A DNA stretch of 64,000 bases from Laguncularia racemosa (lineage: Eukaryota > Streptophyta > Magnoliopsida > Myrtales > Combretaceae). Shown in pieces: positions 32,812-43,611 of this stretch (its first letter is position 1; every line of letters starts with the position of its first letter). Where the stretch lies: positions 1,240,001-1,304,000 of the forward strand of contig JBBMOL010000137.1 in NCBI GenBank assembly GCA_037954665.1, read 5' to 3'. The notes beneath the pieces are model-generated. The model was not told the DNA's origin and searched no databases. It was given only the letters and a program-made list of their open reading frames with translations. The position numbers were made by a program, and so were the translations under genes.

Positions 32812-33734
32812 TGATGTGCCTAAAGGGGGGTCAAGCACAATCAACTAAAAAGGGATGAATTGTCAATGATCATCCACGTCACACAAGAAGGAAAAACCCT
32901 TAATTCCTCAAGAAATCCGAAATATTGATGAAAATCCAAAAGGATATAAAGAACAATCGATGGCTAGATTTTCAATGAATGAATAATAGAAAATGAAATG
33001 AGATTCCAATTCAAATCGAATTACTCCAAATCTGAAATTTAGAACCCTAATTTCACAAGAACAAGAACAACATAAAAGTAACTAATTCCTCACCAGATAT
33101 GACGCACTAGTTTGGAGTTAGGATTAACTTGTAATTTGTTGATATGACTCACAACAAATTCAAGTCCACTCGCCACAATTTCACTAAGGAAATTGATAAG
33201 AGCAAATGCTTGCAAGAGGCACTCTCTCATGGCACAAAGGGGGTGTTTTCTCAAATGTTCAAAAAGCTCCTCAAAAACCCTAATTTGCAAGTATTTATAC
33301 TTACACCCTTTAGGGTTAGAATGACTAAAAAATCACAGCTATGCCACTATAGGGTGGCCGGTCCTAAAGGTAAAATACAACCAAATAAAATGTCCCATAA
33401 AGCTTACAAAATAAATGGTTCAAACATAAATTACAAGTAAAGAAAATAATCTTCGGTAGGCTAGCTTCATGATGGAATCCGTCGGTTCAACTCATCGCCG
33501 GTTCAGGTCAGTCCATAGATAACCCACAAGCTGAGTCTTAGTGAGTTTATCCATCGCCTTGTGAAACCAAATAAGCATACCTGTTGGAATATACAATTCA
33601 TGAATAAGATAAAAGAGGTTAGATAATAATTTATTCCGAGGTTGATCTGCTTGAAATGGGCCCTCATTGCTAAGATTTGAAATCCTTCAATTTTTGTCCT
33701 AATGATAGGTCTTGTCGGATTTTGATTCCCATCA
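32812..33734 (-). mobile_element. 5' LTR of element N
   Basis: 923 bp, the same length as the 3' LTR, differing by about 1 percent. It is followed by the TSD ttatg at 33735-33739. Confidence 0.9.
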
Positions 33735-34598
33735 TTATGTGGAGAATATCATAGAGGTTTTCATGGATGACTTCACCGTCTATGGTAATTCTTTTGATTC
33801 ATGTTTGACTAACCTTACAAAAGTGCTTCAAAGATGTATAGATAAGAATCTAGTGTTGAATTATGAAAATGTCACTTTATGGTTGAACAGAGTCTCATTT
33901 TAGGTCATATTGTATCCTCTAAGGGGCTTGAAGTCGATAAAGCTAAGGTAGAATTGATTAAATCTTTGCCTTACCCTATAAGTGTACGGGAAATTCGCTC
34001 TTTTCTTAGGAGTGCAGGATTCTATCAACGCTTCATCAAGGATTTTTCCAAAATTACTCAACCCCTATGTCGATTGCTGCAAAAAGAAGTGACATTTGAG
34101 TTCGATGAGGCCTGCAAACACGCTTTTCACACATTGAGAGATAAGTTAACTTCTGCTCCAATCATCCAACCACTTGACTGGAACCATCCCTTTAAAATTA
34201 TGTGTGATGCGAGCAATTATGTAGTTGGAGCCATTCTTGGCCAAAGAGTTGGAAGAGCTTCTCATGTCATTTATTACGCTTCCAGAATATTGGATAATGC
34301 TCAATGCAACTATTCCACAACGGAAAAAGAACTCTTGGCTGTTGTTTTTGCATTAGAAAAATTCAGATCATATTTACTTGGTACTAAGGTAATTGTTTAC
34401 TTTGATCATGCAGCTCTCAAATACCTGCTCGCGAAGAAGGAGGCGAAACCAAGACTTATTCGATGGATACTCTTATTACAAGAGTTTGATCTGGAAATAC
34501 GCGATAGGAAAGGCTCTGAAAACTTAGTTGCCGACCACCTCAGTAGAATACCTATCAGTGAAGGGTCAACACCAATACAAGATGATTTTCCAAAATGA
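33735..34598 (+). pseudogene. C-terminal RT and RNase H of element F
   Basis: After the TSD of N the Athila RT resumes with the catalytic FMDDF (about 33759-33773) and the thumb segment. A one-base loss near 33875-33885 shifts frame. The next frame (33879-34598) carries LGHIVSSKGLEVDKAK, then RNase H with MCDASNYVVGAILGQR (about 34199-34246), TTEKELLAVVFALEKFRSYL (34318-34377) and the terminal ENLVADHLSRI (about 34519-34551). Apart from the frameshift the domains look intact. It ends in a stop at 34596. Confidence 0.85.
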
Positions 34599-35924
34599 GT
34601 ATCTCTTTTCTATTTAAAAGACAATTCCGTGGTATGCTGATATTGTCAACAATTTGGTTACTAAGACACTACCAAGTGATTTGTCTAGGGCTCAAAAAGA
34701 TAAAATTAAAAGTGATGCTAAGTACTATGTATGGGATGATCCATATTTGTGGAAGCATTATGCTGATCAGATCATTAAAATGTGTATTTCTCAAGACGAT
34801 ATTCCTTCTATCTTGCAATTTTGTCACTCATATGCATGTGGTGGACACTTTGGCCCTAAGAGGACAGCTCAAAAGTTATTAGGGCGTGGTTTGTTTTGGC
34901 CTACATTGTTTCGTGATTCTTTTATGTTTTGTAAGTCTTGTGAACAATGTCAAAAAATTGGCAACTTAGGACGTAGAGACCAAATGCCACTTACCCCTAT
35001 TCTTGCTTGTGAAATATTTGATATATGGGGTATTGACTTTATGGGTCCTTTTCCTCCTTCTTTCGGTAATGTTTACATCCTTCTTGCTGTGGATTATGTT
35101 TCAAAATGGGTGGAAGCCAAAGCGACCTGAACTAATGATGCCAAAGTTGTTGTGGATTTTGTTAAATCGCATATTTTTGCTAGGTTCGGGACACCAAAGG
35201 CTCTTATCAGTGATCGTGGCACACACTTTTGTAATAGAGTAGTGGAAACTCTACTAAAAAAATACAGGGTCACTCATCGCACTTCCACCGCATACCACCC
35301 TCAAACCAATGGATTGGCAGAAGTTTCAAATTGAGAAATCAAGTCTATTCTGCAAAAAACCGTCAATCCAAGCAGAAGGATTGGAGTACAAGACTTGAAG
35401 ATGCATTATGGGCCTACCGGACAGCTTACAAGACCCCTATAGGTATGTCTCCTTACTGTTTGATATTTAGCAAACCATGTCACCTCCCTGTGGAGCTGGA
35501 ACATAGGGCGTACTGGGTTGTAAAACAATGTAACATGCGAATGGATGAGGTTGGTGAGCACAGAAAACTTCAATCACAAGAACTTGAGGAAATTCGAAGA
35601 GAAGCTTATGAGAGTACTAAAATCTATAAGGAAAAAACAAAGAATTTTCATGATCAAATGATTTCCCGAAAGAATTTTTCTGTAGGTCAAAAAATACTAC
35701 TTTATCATTCTCGATTGAAGTTGTTTTCTGGAAAACTACAATCACGGTGGATTGGTCCTTTTGTTATCACTGACATATTCTCACATGGTGCAATTGAAAT
35801 CGCAAGTCTTGAAACTGGTAAGAACTTCAAAGTCAATGGTCATCGCTTGAAACCTTTTTATGAAGGATTTCAAGTATGTAATATTGAAAAAACCAGTTTA
35901 ACTTACCCCGAGTATTGTGATTAA
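34599..35924 (+). pseudogene. integrase of element F
   Basis: The zinc-binding N-terminus is visible: CHSYACGGH near 34823 and CKSCEQCQ near 34931. The catalytic core has aspartate in GIDFMGP (35035-35037), aspartate in ISDRGTHF (35212-35214) and glutamate in GLAEVSN (35320-35322), with 35 residues between the last two as in D,D35E integrases. The C-terminus includes LKLFSGKLQSRWIGPFVI and VNGHRLKPFYEG and ends at 35922-35924. Breaks: TGA at 35128, TGA at 35332 and a frameshift near 35373. All catalytic residues remain in place. Confidence 0.85.
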
Positions 35925-35931
35925 TTACAGG

Positions 35932-35984
35932 AACGTCTAGCCAAAGACGTTAAAGAAAGGCACTTCATGGGAGGCAACCCATGT
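35932..35984 (+). other. Post-pol two-hairpin element of F
   Basis: ACGTCT-AGCCAA-AGACGT (6-bp stem), then ttaaagaaaggcactt, then CATGGG-AGGCAA-CCCATG (6-bp stem). It begins eight bases after the pol stop. This is the best preserved of three copies. Confidence 0.7.
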
Positions 35985-35988
35985 CAAA

Positions 35989-36014
35989 ATATATATATAT
36001 ATATATATATATAT
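35989..36014 (+). repeat. (TA)n microsatellite
   Basis: An uninterrupted AT dinucleotide run of about 26 bp directly after the two-hairpin element of F. Confidence 0.9.
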
Positions 36015-36213
36015 CAATTTTAGTTTTGTTTTGATTTTAGTTTTGTTTTGATTCTTTCTTTTGGATCAGCTGTAGCAAGGATACATATCATCAGATGACA
36101 CTCTCTAGTGCTTAAGGGGAGAACTCCAATACCAGGGAAGTACCAGTATTCCCTTTCTCTTATCCTCTAATGTTCCTTGTGTTGTTAATTCCTCTTTAAT
36201 TGTGTTAAATTAG

Positions 36214-36252
36214 GAACAGTGAGGACACTGTTCAAGCTAAGTATGGGGGAGA
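36214..36252 (+). promoter_or_regulatory. Internal hairpin-polypurine module of F
   Basis: An 8-bp perfect stem, GAACAGTG and CACTGTTC, with an AGGA loop (36214-36233) is followed by ctaagtatgggggagagg. It is the counterpart of 24376-24414 in E, with a different stem sequence. Confidence 0.65.
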
Positions 36253-37249
36253 GGATAATAAAATATAGAGAATAGAGAACTGACTTATACTCTGAATGTT
36301 TGTCCTTAAGCAATTTTAAGCCAAAATTTTTCAAAATTATCATGAAATCTAGAGATTGTACTAAATGTTGTAATAAGCATCTACAAAATGTGAAATTGAC
36401 TTGTTCAAATGCTTTACTCACCTACTGCTGTGATTAGAATACTTGGTTAAAATTAAGTAGTGAAATCTTTAAGAAACAAATTTACCTTGTATTTAGCTTT
36501 AGAATTGGAAGTCTAAGAGTAAGTCGAGTCCCCAAGTGAAAAATAAACAAGTTTACTTCTAGGTTATATTAGCAACTGTATACTCTTTGAAGTTGTTGTG
36601 AAAAAAAAATAATAAAATAAAATCAAGCATAGCCATTTCTCCAATAATTCAAGTAATTGAGTTAAGAGTATTCAAACTTGAATGTTAGAGTGAGGAAGAG
36701 TCTGTAGGGGTATCTCAAAACCTGGTCACTTGAGTGATGAGCTCGAGATGTGCCGACTTAATGAACTCACTATAACGATAAGGGCGAAAAAGGCGAAAGT
36801 TCATGAAAAGAAGCGGGCAAAAACCCGTCAAAATAGATGCTTGATTAAATCAAAAGAACAATGAATGTAAACATTCATTGAATGAAACAAGACTTACAAT
36901 AAAAGGGAGAAAATCTATGGAAAGAGTTGATACTATATGCTTTTACTTTATGTTGCAAGGATTATATACTTGCTAATATCCAATGAAGTTTAATTGGGTG
37001 TTTTTCCTTAGTGGATTAAGTATTTACTTTTGGAATAAAAATTCTTTTGCTAAACATGAGGATTAAAGTTTGTTTTGTTTAGATTAGCTATTAAATTTTG
37101 TCCATGGTAATTTGATGACATGAAACCAATTTGGTTGAAGTAGTAGACATTAAAATTACAAGTCATGAATTACAAATGAATAGATGCTTGGAATGATGAA
37201 AAGAAAGTTCGTATAATCTATGACGGATTTCTCAATTGATTTGATTCAA
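36253..37249 (+). other. 3' untranslated region of F
   Basis: No gene is seen. A block at 36715-36785 (cttgagtgatgagctcgaga core) resembles the duplicated block in E. A/T-rich elsewhere. Confidence 0.55.
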
Positions 37250-37288
37250 TTGCTTGATGACAAGCAAGAGTTTAAGTGTGGGGGAATT
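37250..37288 (+). promoter_or_regulatory. Terminal hairpin and polypurine tract of F
   Basis: Stem TTGCTTG and CAAGCAA with an ATGA loop (37250-37267), then tttaagtgtgggggaat and the LTR. Matches the terminal module of E. Confidence 0.75.
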
Positions 37289-38946
37289 TGATAGAGCCAT
37301 TTTATACTCAATCTTTATAGTATGAATTGTGTTAATTTATTATTGATTTTATAGAAATCATAAGGAAATGATACTTAATTTTATTATGGTGATAAATCAG
37401 GTTAAATGGAGTCAAGAGTGCTAATTCAAGTAAATTAGAGAAGTCATCTACAATTTAGATCAAAGGCAAGGATTTACACCGCCGGAGGGAAGTACATGGG
37501 CGTGTAGTTGAAGTACACGGCCGTGTACTTGGTTTTGAATCAACAGGAAAATACACGGTTGAAGTACACGGCCGTGTATCTGTTTAGAAGGAGGCACAGT
37601 TTGTAATACGGCCGTGGTGCAAGCCGTGCTATACACTGCACAAGAAGGTGGAAATGTGGACTATCAACAGAGAGAGACACGGCTCGTGATCTGGCCGTGG
37701 TGGAAGCCGTGGTTGAAGACGTGGTTGAAGTCGTGGTGGAAGTTGAAATGGAAGATGAGCCATATACTAAACAAAGAGGAGAAATTGTGGAACATCGACC
37801 AGAGGACGACACGGCTTAAGATCTGGCTGTGGTTGAAGCCGTGGCACACACTGGACACGGAAGATGATATGTAAATTATACACAGAGGAAGGCACGGCTT
37901 GACCCACGGCCGTGTTGTAGGGCGTGCTAGGCGGATGATTATTTACTTCTCGAGATTTACATCAAAAAGGAAAGATATTTTCGTATCTTGCTAGCTAAAG
38001 ATTCTCTACCATTCCCTTAACAATATAAATAGAACTAACCCTAGAAGAGTTTTATCATCTTGGAGACAAGAAGGAAGGAAGGAGGCAGAGTAAGGAAACC
38101 GGGAACAGAGGCTTATTATGTTTTTACTTTTAATTTTTGTTTTGATGATGAACATGTGTAGCTAAGCAGATTTTCTAGCCAAAGGATCATTGAAGTTTAA
38201 TTCTTTACAAATTGTGAGATCTAACTGAGTTGTCTTTAATCTATTCTTTGTTTTTAGATATTTATATATCTTCTGGAAGTTTTGCCAATATTATCTTTGT
38301 TGATTGGTATGAATTAGAGCTCTTCTACTCAATTAGCAAGTTAATATATTGTCAACTAGCACGTCAAATCCGTAATTGTTTGATAGTTCTAGTCTCGGTG
38401 ACACAATAACATGTTTGATTATAAAATAGATGATCGAATTCATGTTATGGAGATGTATGATCTTGTTTAAATGGGTTATCTTATAATCTACTGGCATAAA
38501 TTGGTGGTCTCTCTTGTTTTTAATGCTATTGATAGATTAAATCCTAAGAGCTTGTTTAGGGTTGTCTAATCGATAAGAGAAATAATCAAAGAGCTTGTTT
38601 TGATTATCGAGGAAGTAAGGAGAGATAGGTTATTAGAGCTTGTTAATAACCATAACCAATTTATCTAGAAATAAGAATAGAAAACATTTGCATCGATGAT
38701 CAATTCCTCAAATTAAACTATCTTGATTCCTTTGGCTAGGCTTTTATCAATATTCGATTTTATTATCTTGTTTCAATATTATTTTGATTCATAAACAAAA
38801 CCCCTATTTTTCTTTTCCTCTTTATTCTCTTTGAATAGAAATATATTTAACCAATCCCTGTGGATACGACCTTACTCATTACTATACGCAAATCATATAA
38901 TTGTCTAGGAGTAGGTTTTTATTTTTGTTGGATTTGACACCCATCA
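37289..38946 (+). mobile_element. 3' LTR of element F
   Basis: 1,658 bp, TGATAGAGCC to cacccatca. It contains a palindrome array (37495-37930; for example tacacggccgtgta at 37513-37526) and a TATA box, caatataaatag, at about 38021-38032. It shows the empty target site of E (tatac, 38883-38887) and the 384 bp missing from the 5' copy. Confidence 0.88.
37495..37930 (+). repeat. CACGGCCGTG palindrome array in LTR of F
   Basis: Perfect tacACGGCCGTgta palindromes at 37513 and 37566 are followed by looser cggccgtggtgcaagccgtg-type pairs. In F the array includes repeated gtggtggaagccgtgg words. Confidence 0.65.
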
Positions 38947-40373
38947 CTCCTATAAGCTGGCTTGTTTGGAATTGATGCTCCTGGTACAAGGTCAATCTGG
39001 TGCTCAATACCACGAATAGGTGGTAATCCCTTTGGAATCTCCTCAGGAAAGACATCTTCAAAGTCCTGCACAAGAGACACAATCACACTAGGCAAAGAGT
39101 TAGATAGTTCGTTAGTAGTCAAACATGTTTCTTTAAAAACCAGCAACAACATAGGTTGCCTCATCACTAACGCTCTCCTTACTACACTCGCTCTTGCCAC
39201 ACATCTCTCCTTTTGCAAGGCTGCCCCCTCCTTTTCACTCACCACCAAAGTTGATTCCCCTTCAACTTGGCCTCTCACACTCTTTCCAGCCTTCCTCTCT
39301 TTTTCCTTTTGATTTTGACTTTTATATTTCTTTTCTTTCTCATTGTCTTTTGCTCTCTCACTCTCACTCTGCTTTTCGCTCACCTTATGTTTTGCAAAAG
39401 ACTGTTGTAGCTGCTACTGGTCCTCATACACTTGTTTGGGTGTTAACGGTTTAAGATTAAAGCTTTTCCCTTGGTGAACAAGCGTATACTTGTTAGAAAA
39501 GCTATCATGAACAACCTTCCTATCAAATTGCCATGGCCTCCCCAACAACACATGACATGCTTGCATTGGCACTACATCACATAACACCTCATCTTCATAC
39601 CTTCCAATGCAAAAACCAATCAAAGCTTGCTTACTCACCTTAGTCTCACCACTATCATTCAACCACTGCAATTTATATGGACTAAGGTGTCTAATAGTTT
39701 TGAGCCCCAGCCTCTCAACAATAAAATTACTCACTACATTGGTGCAACTCCCTCCATCATTGATCAAACTACAAATGTGATCTCCTAGATAACATCTAGT
39801 ATGAAATATATTCTCTCTTTGCACCTCTTCTTCTTCCTTCACCTGCACATTCAACGCTCGCTTCACTACCGCCACTAGCCTTCCCATTGCAGGCTCCTCA
39901 TCATCACTAGCATCCTCTAATGGAGGCATATCATCTTCTTCACTATCGCCCTCAGTCTCATACTCAGCATCATCACGCAAAATCATCACACGCCTATTTG
40001 GGCATTGACTAGTAATATGGCCTCTACCTTGACATTTAAAACATCTAATGTCACGATTTCTGGAAGTAGAAGAATAAGGGTTACCTTGGTTACCAGAAGT
40101 AGAACCCGCTTGCCTCAGCTCCCCTTTTGGTTTGGTAGGTAAAGGCTTTTCTTCTTTCTTCCATTGGTTGGTCTTCCAAGTGGATGAAACATTACCTTGT
40201 GGAAACCGTGCATTACTACTACCTTTCCTGTTGTGCTGGTTCTCAACCTTTATAGCCATGTGAACCATATCCTCTAATTCTACATAATGCTGCAATTCAA
40301 CCACATTTTGGATTTCTCTATTCAACCCAGCAAGAAACCTAGCCATTGTAGCCTCTCTATCCTCCCCTACATT
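38947..40373 (-). pseudogene. Remnant G: gag C-terminus, protease and linker (CRM-like)
   Basis: On the minus strand one frame runs from the gag core end (NREIQNVVELQHYVELEDMVHM) through a zinc knuckle, CFKCQGRGHITSQC (CX2CX4HX4C, about 40000-40041), an acidic stretch, the protease (SLINDGGSCTNVVSN, about 39760-39720) and the VPMQACHVLLGRPWQFDRK segment. A stop at 39414 follows, then a Lys/Glu linker and the RT entry (QIDLVPGASIPNKPAYRS). It is cut at 38947 by the 3' LTR of F and at 40373 by the LTR of A. It is about 95 percent similar by eye to element A. The catalytic Asp-Gly-Gly is present. Confidence 0.8.
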
Positions 40374-41146
40374 TGATACGAACCATGCCAACCCGTGACG
40401 AAACCCAATACCAATACGTTTAGAAATTCGTTACCTAAGACGCTTAAACACCTAAAGTGGAAACCGCGACCCGTTGTCTATAAGCGAGACAAAAACTTTG
40501 GTATAAAATGAAGACGCCACAATCGGGATGGAAGACCGATTGATAAGTCGGGATGAACGCCACGGAAATCAATCCGATAAGTTCGATTTAGTTCTTGAAG
40601 AACCAAGAGAGGTTCCGCTCAAAAGTATTTAATGTTCAAAGATGTATATTCTTTGTTGTTCTAAACCATAGGAGCTTTTATACTAGGGTTACAATTCGTG
40701 AAAAACAAGTCCAAAACGACGTAGCTTAGATAAGTTGCGTAAAAACACGAAACAGAACATGCTGGCCGGCAGGGGATATACGGCCATGTGCTTTGGCCGT
40801 ATATGATTCTGTGCCAATTCTTGTCTCCTTACACGGCCGTGCCTTTTAGCAGTGTGTCTGGCTGTGTATGATTCTATGCAATCTTGAGATTCCTACACGG
40901 TCGTGCCTTGAAAATACATGCCCTCTTCATCCCGTGTCCGGTGTGACTTATATAAAAGCAAGGGTCTTCCCATGGTTGTTCCAATCCATTCCAACTTCAT
41001 GATTGCTCCAATCCTTTCCGACTTCATGGACAACCTTTATCAACCTGTTAAGTGCTTCCTTGAGTCGTTTCGCTCGATTTCTTGTGATCGGTCCAGGCGG
41101 CACTTCAAGAGGGTATACATTTCTTCTTCCGACTTGACTCTCATCA
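40374..41146 (-). mobile_element. 3' LTR of element A
   Basis: 773 bp; on the minus strand it starts TGATGAGAGTC after the purine tract aagaggaggggaa and ends GGTTCGTATCA. It holds TATA boxes (ttatataag at about 40949-40957; gtataaaagc at about 40676-40685) and a palindrome array (40760-40930). Its inner end joins gag of G directly, without primer site or leader. Confidence 0.85.
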
Positions 41147-42160
41147 TTCCCCTCCTCTTGAAAAGGATTTGTCCTCAAATCGTCACCTACATCAAAAGGA
41201 CTCAGATCAGTAACATTAAATGTGGCACTTACTTGATACTCACTAGGCAAATCTATCTTGTATGCATTGTCGTTGATGCGCTCAAGAACTTGAAATGGTC
41301 CATCGCCTCTAGGAAGTAGTTTAGATCGATGCTGCACAGGAAACCGCTCTTTGCGCATGTGAACCCAAACCCAATCTCCAAGTTCAAAAACGGCTTGGCG
41401 ACGACCCTTGTTGGCTTATTTCACATACTGCTCTGTTCGTCGCTCAATGTTCAGCCTTGCCTTCTTGTGGATCTGTTTAACAAATTCGGCCTTCTTCGTG
41501 CCATCTAAATTAACATACTCAGAAATAGGCAAAGGTGATAAATCCAAAGGAGTTAGTGGATTAAAACCATACACAATTTCAAAAGGAGAAAATTTAGTAG
41601 CAGAATGCACTGTACGGTTATAAGCAAATTCAACATGCGGCAAACAATCCTCCCAACTCTTAATATTCTTTTTAATTACAGCCCTCAACAAAGTAGATAA
41701 AGTTCGATTCACTACCTCAGTTTGACCGTCAATCTGTAGATGACTAGTAGTAGAAAACAATAACTTAGTTCCTAACTTAGCCCATAAGGTCTTCCAAAAG
41801 TAGCTTAAGAACTTAGCATCCCTATCTGATACAATTGTTCTAGGCATACCATGCAATCGCACAACTTCCCTAAAGAATAAATTAGCAATATTACAAGCAT
41901 CATCCGTTTTGTGACAAGGAATGAAATGTGCCATTTTAGAGAATCTATCAACAACTACAAAAATAGAATCCCGACCATGTCTAGACCTAGGTAATCCTAA
42001 CACAAAGTCCATAGAAATATCTACCCACGGCTCATGAGGAATGGGAAGTGGGGTGTAAAGCCCTTGAGGTTAGACTCTAGATTTCGCTTGCCTACACGTG
42101 ACACATCGCTCACAAATCCTCTCAACATCTCGTTTCATGTGAGGCCAATAGAAGTGTTCC
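40948..42160 (-). pseudogene. integrase of element A with CR tail
   Basis: Minus strand. The zinc-binding region ends CERCVTCRQAKSRV (about 42110-42075). The core has aspartate in MDFVLGLP (42009-42007), aspartate in VSDRDAKF (41826-41824) and glutamate in GQTEVVNR (41718-41716), exactly 35 residues between the last two. The C-terminus reads RKERFPVQ, GPFQVLERINDNAYKIDLP, ATFNVTDLSPFD and DLRTNPFQEEGNDE, then passes into the LTR with PPGPITRNRAKRLKEALNRL and stops at 40948. Stops at 42070 and 41416 interrupt it; no frameshift is seen. The LTR-spanning tail marks the CRM lineage. Confidence 0.88.
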
Positions 42161-42810
42161 TGCAATACCCCTAATGTTTTAGCTACACCAAGGTGTCCCA
42201 TTAACCCTCCCCCATGAGACTCCCTCATTAGTAATTCTCTTAAGGAACAAATTGGAATGCACAGTTTACTCTCCCTAAACAAGAATCCTTCATGTTTATA
42301 AAATTTTCCATGCCCACTCTTCTCACAATACAAATACTCCTCACAAAAATCATGATCAGCAGCATATAACTCCTTAATGTGCTCAAAACCAAGCAATCTA
42401 GAACTAAGAGTAGAGATAAGAGTATACCTTCTAGATAGTGCATCAGCAACGATATTCTCTTTACCTTGCTTGTAGTGGATAACATATGGAAATGTTTCGA
42501 TGAACTCCACCCAATGAGCATGCCTTTTATTCAGCTTGTGTTGCCCCTTCAAGTACTTCAAGGATTCATGATCAGTGTGGATCACAAACTCTTTCGGCCA
42601 AAGGTAATGTTGCCACGTCTCCAGGGCTCAAACCAATGCATATAGCTCCTTGTCGTAAGTAGGGTAATTCAAGGTTGCCCCACTTAGCTTCTCGCTAAAG
42701 AATGCAATCGGTCTTCTCTCCTGCATAAGCACTGCTCCAATACCTAATCCTGAAGCATCACACTCAATTTCAAACGTTTTAGCAAAGTTAGGTAAAGCAA
42801 GTAACGGCGC
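42161..42810 (-). pseudogene. RNase H and integrase N-terminus of element A
   Basis: Minus strand, same frame as RT and integrase. RNase H shows IECDASGLGIGAVLMQ (about 42768-42721), then a TGA near 42629 where an arginine codon is likely, then VIHTDHESLKYLKGQ (42588-42544) and the end KQGKENIVADALSRRY (about 42472-42425). A spacer follows, then the integrase zinc-binding histidines in a SHGGGLMGHLG segment (about 42220-42190). A TAG at 42811 separates it from RT. Confidence 0.85.
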
Positions 42811-43611
42811 CTAAGTCAACTTATTTTTAAGCGTCTGAAAGGCCTTCTCTTGTTGCTCTCCCCAACTGAACCCCACGTTCTTCTTAATTACCTCAGTAAG
42901 TGGTGCTACAATGGTGTTGAAATTCTTCACAAATCTCCTGTAAAAACTCGCTAGTCCATGGAAACTCCGCACATTACTTACATTGGTTGGACTAGGCCAT
43001 TCTTGGATCGCACGAACCTTTTCTTCGTCAACCTGTATTCCCTGTGCACTAACAACAAAACCAAGAAACACAAGTTTGTCTGTGCAAAAAGTGCACTTCT
43101 TGAGGTTAGCATATAATTGTTCCTTTCGAAGCACTTCTAAAACATCCCTCAAGTGAGACATATGATGTTCCAAACTCTTGCTGTAAATAAGAATATCATC
43201 AAAATAGACAACCACAAATTTTCCAATAAAAGTCCTCAAAACATGGTTCATTAGTCTCATAAAAGTACTAGGTGCATTAGTTAAACCGAAAGGCATTACT
43301 AACCACTCATACAATCCATATTTTGTCTTAAATGTAGTTTTCCATTCATCACCTTCTTTCATTTTAATTTGGTGATATCCACTTTTCAAATCAATTTTGG
43401 AAAAGACACTAGACCCATGTAACTCATCTAACATGTCATCTAAGCGAGGAATGGGATGACGATACTTTACCGTAATGTTGTTGATGGCACGACAGTCAAC
43501 ACACATTCTCCATGTCCCATCCTTCTTAGGCACCAAAATCACAGGCACTGCACATGGACTCATGCTCTCTCTCACGTACCCCTTCTCCATTAGTTCATCG
43601 ACCTGCCTTTA
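42811..43611 (-). pseudogene. reverse transcriptase of element A
   Basis: A 259-codon uninterrupted stretch on the minus strand with the RT motifs in order: VPVILVPKKDGTWRMCVDCR, PIPRLDDMLDEL, FSKIDLKSGYHQI, PFGLTNAPSTFMRLMN, the catalytic YFDD at 43206-43195, then VFLGFVVSAQGIQVDEEK and the connection segment. It is bounded by stops at 43609 and 42811, both at positions where glutamine is expected. The enzyme core itself looks intact. Confidence 0.9.

Larger units (their letters stand above)
29905..33734 (-). mobile_element. Element N: non-autonomous CRM-like retrotransposon, TSD ttatg
   Basis: A 3.8-kb element with two 923-bp LTRs (29905-30827 and 32812-33734) and perfect 5-bp duplications, ttatg, at 29900-29904 and 33735-33739. 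The 2-kb interior has a Met-tRNA-type primer site, a long leader and two short reading frames. No protease, RT or integrase is present. The LTRs differ at about 11 positions that I could count, all transitions, so insertion was recent compared with D, J or H. It is inserted in the RT gene of F and leaves F's reading frame in register. Confidence 0.9.
15915..38946 (+). mobile_element. Element F: Athila-like Ty3/gypsy, with nested E and N
   Basis: Its parts are the 5' LTR (15915-16923 plus 27147-27210, start missing), a tRNA-Asp-type primer site at 27216, gag, protease, RT, RNase H and integrase, a long untranslated 3' region with two hairpin-polypurine modules, and the 3' LTR (37289-38946). 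Element E is inserted in the 5' LTR and element N in the RT gene. No third ORF is present between pol and the 3' region. F itself is inserted in CRM-like sequence G. It is disabled by stops, an internal gag deletion and the insertions. Confidence 0.85.
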
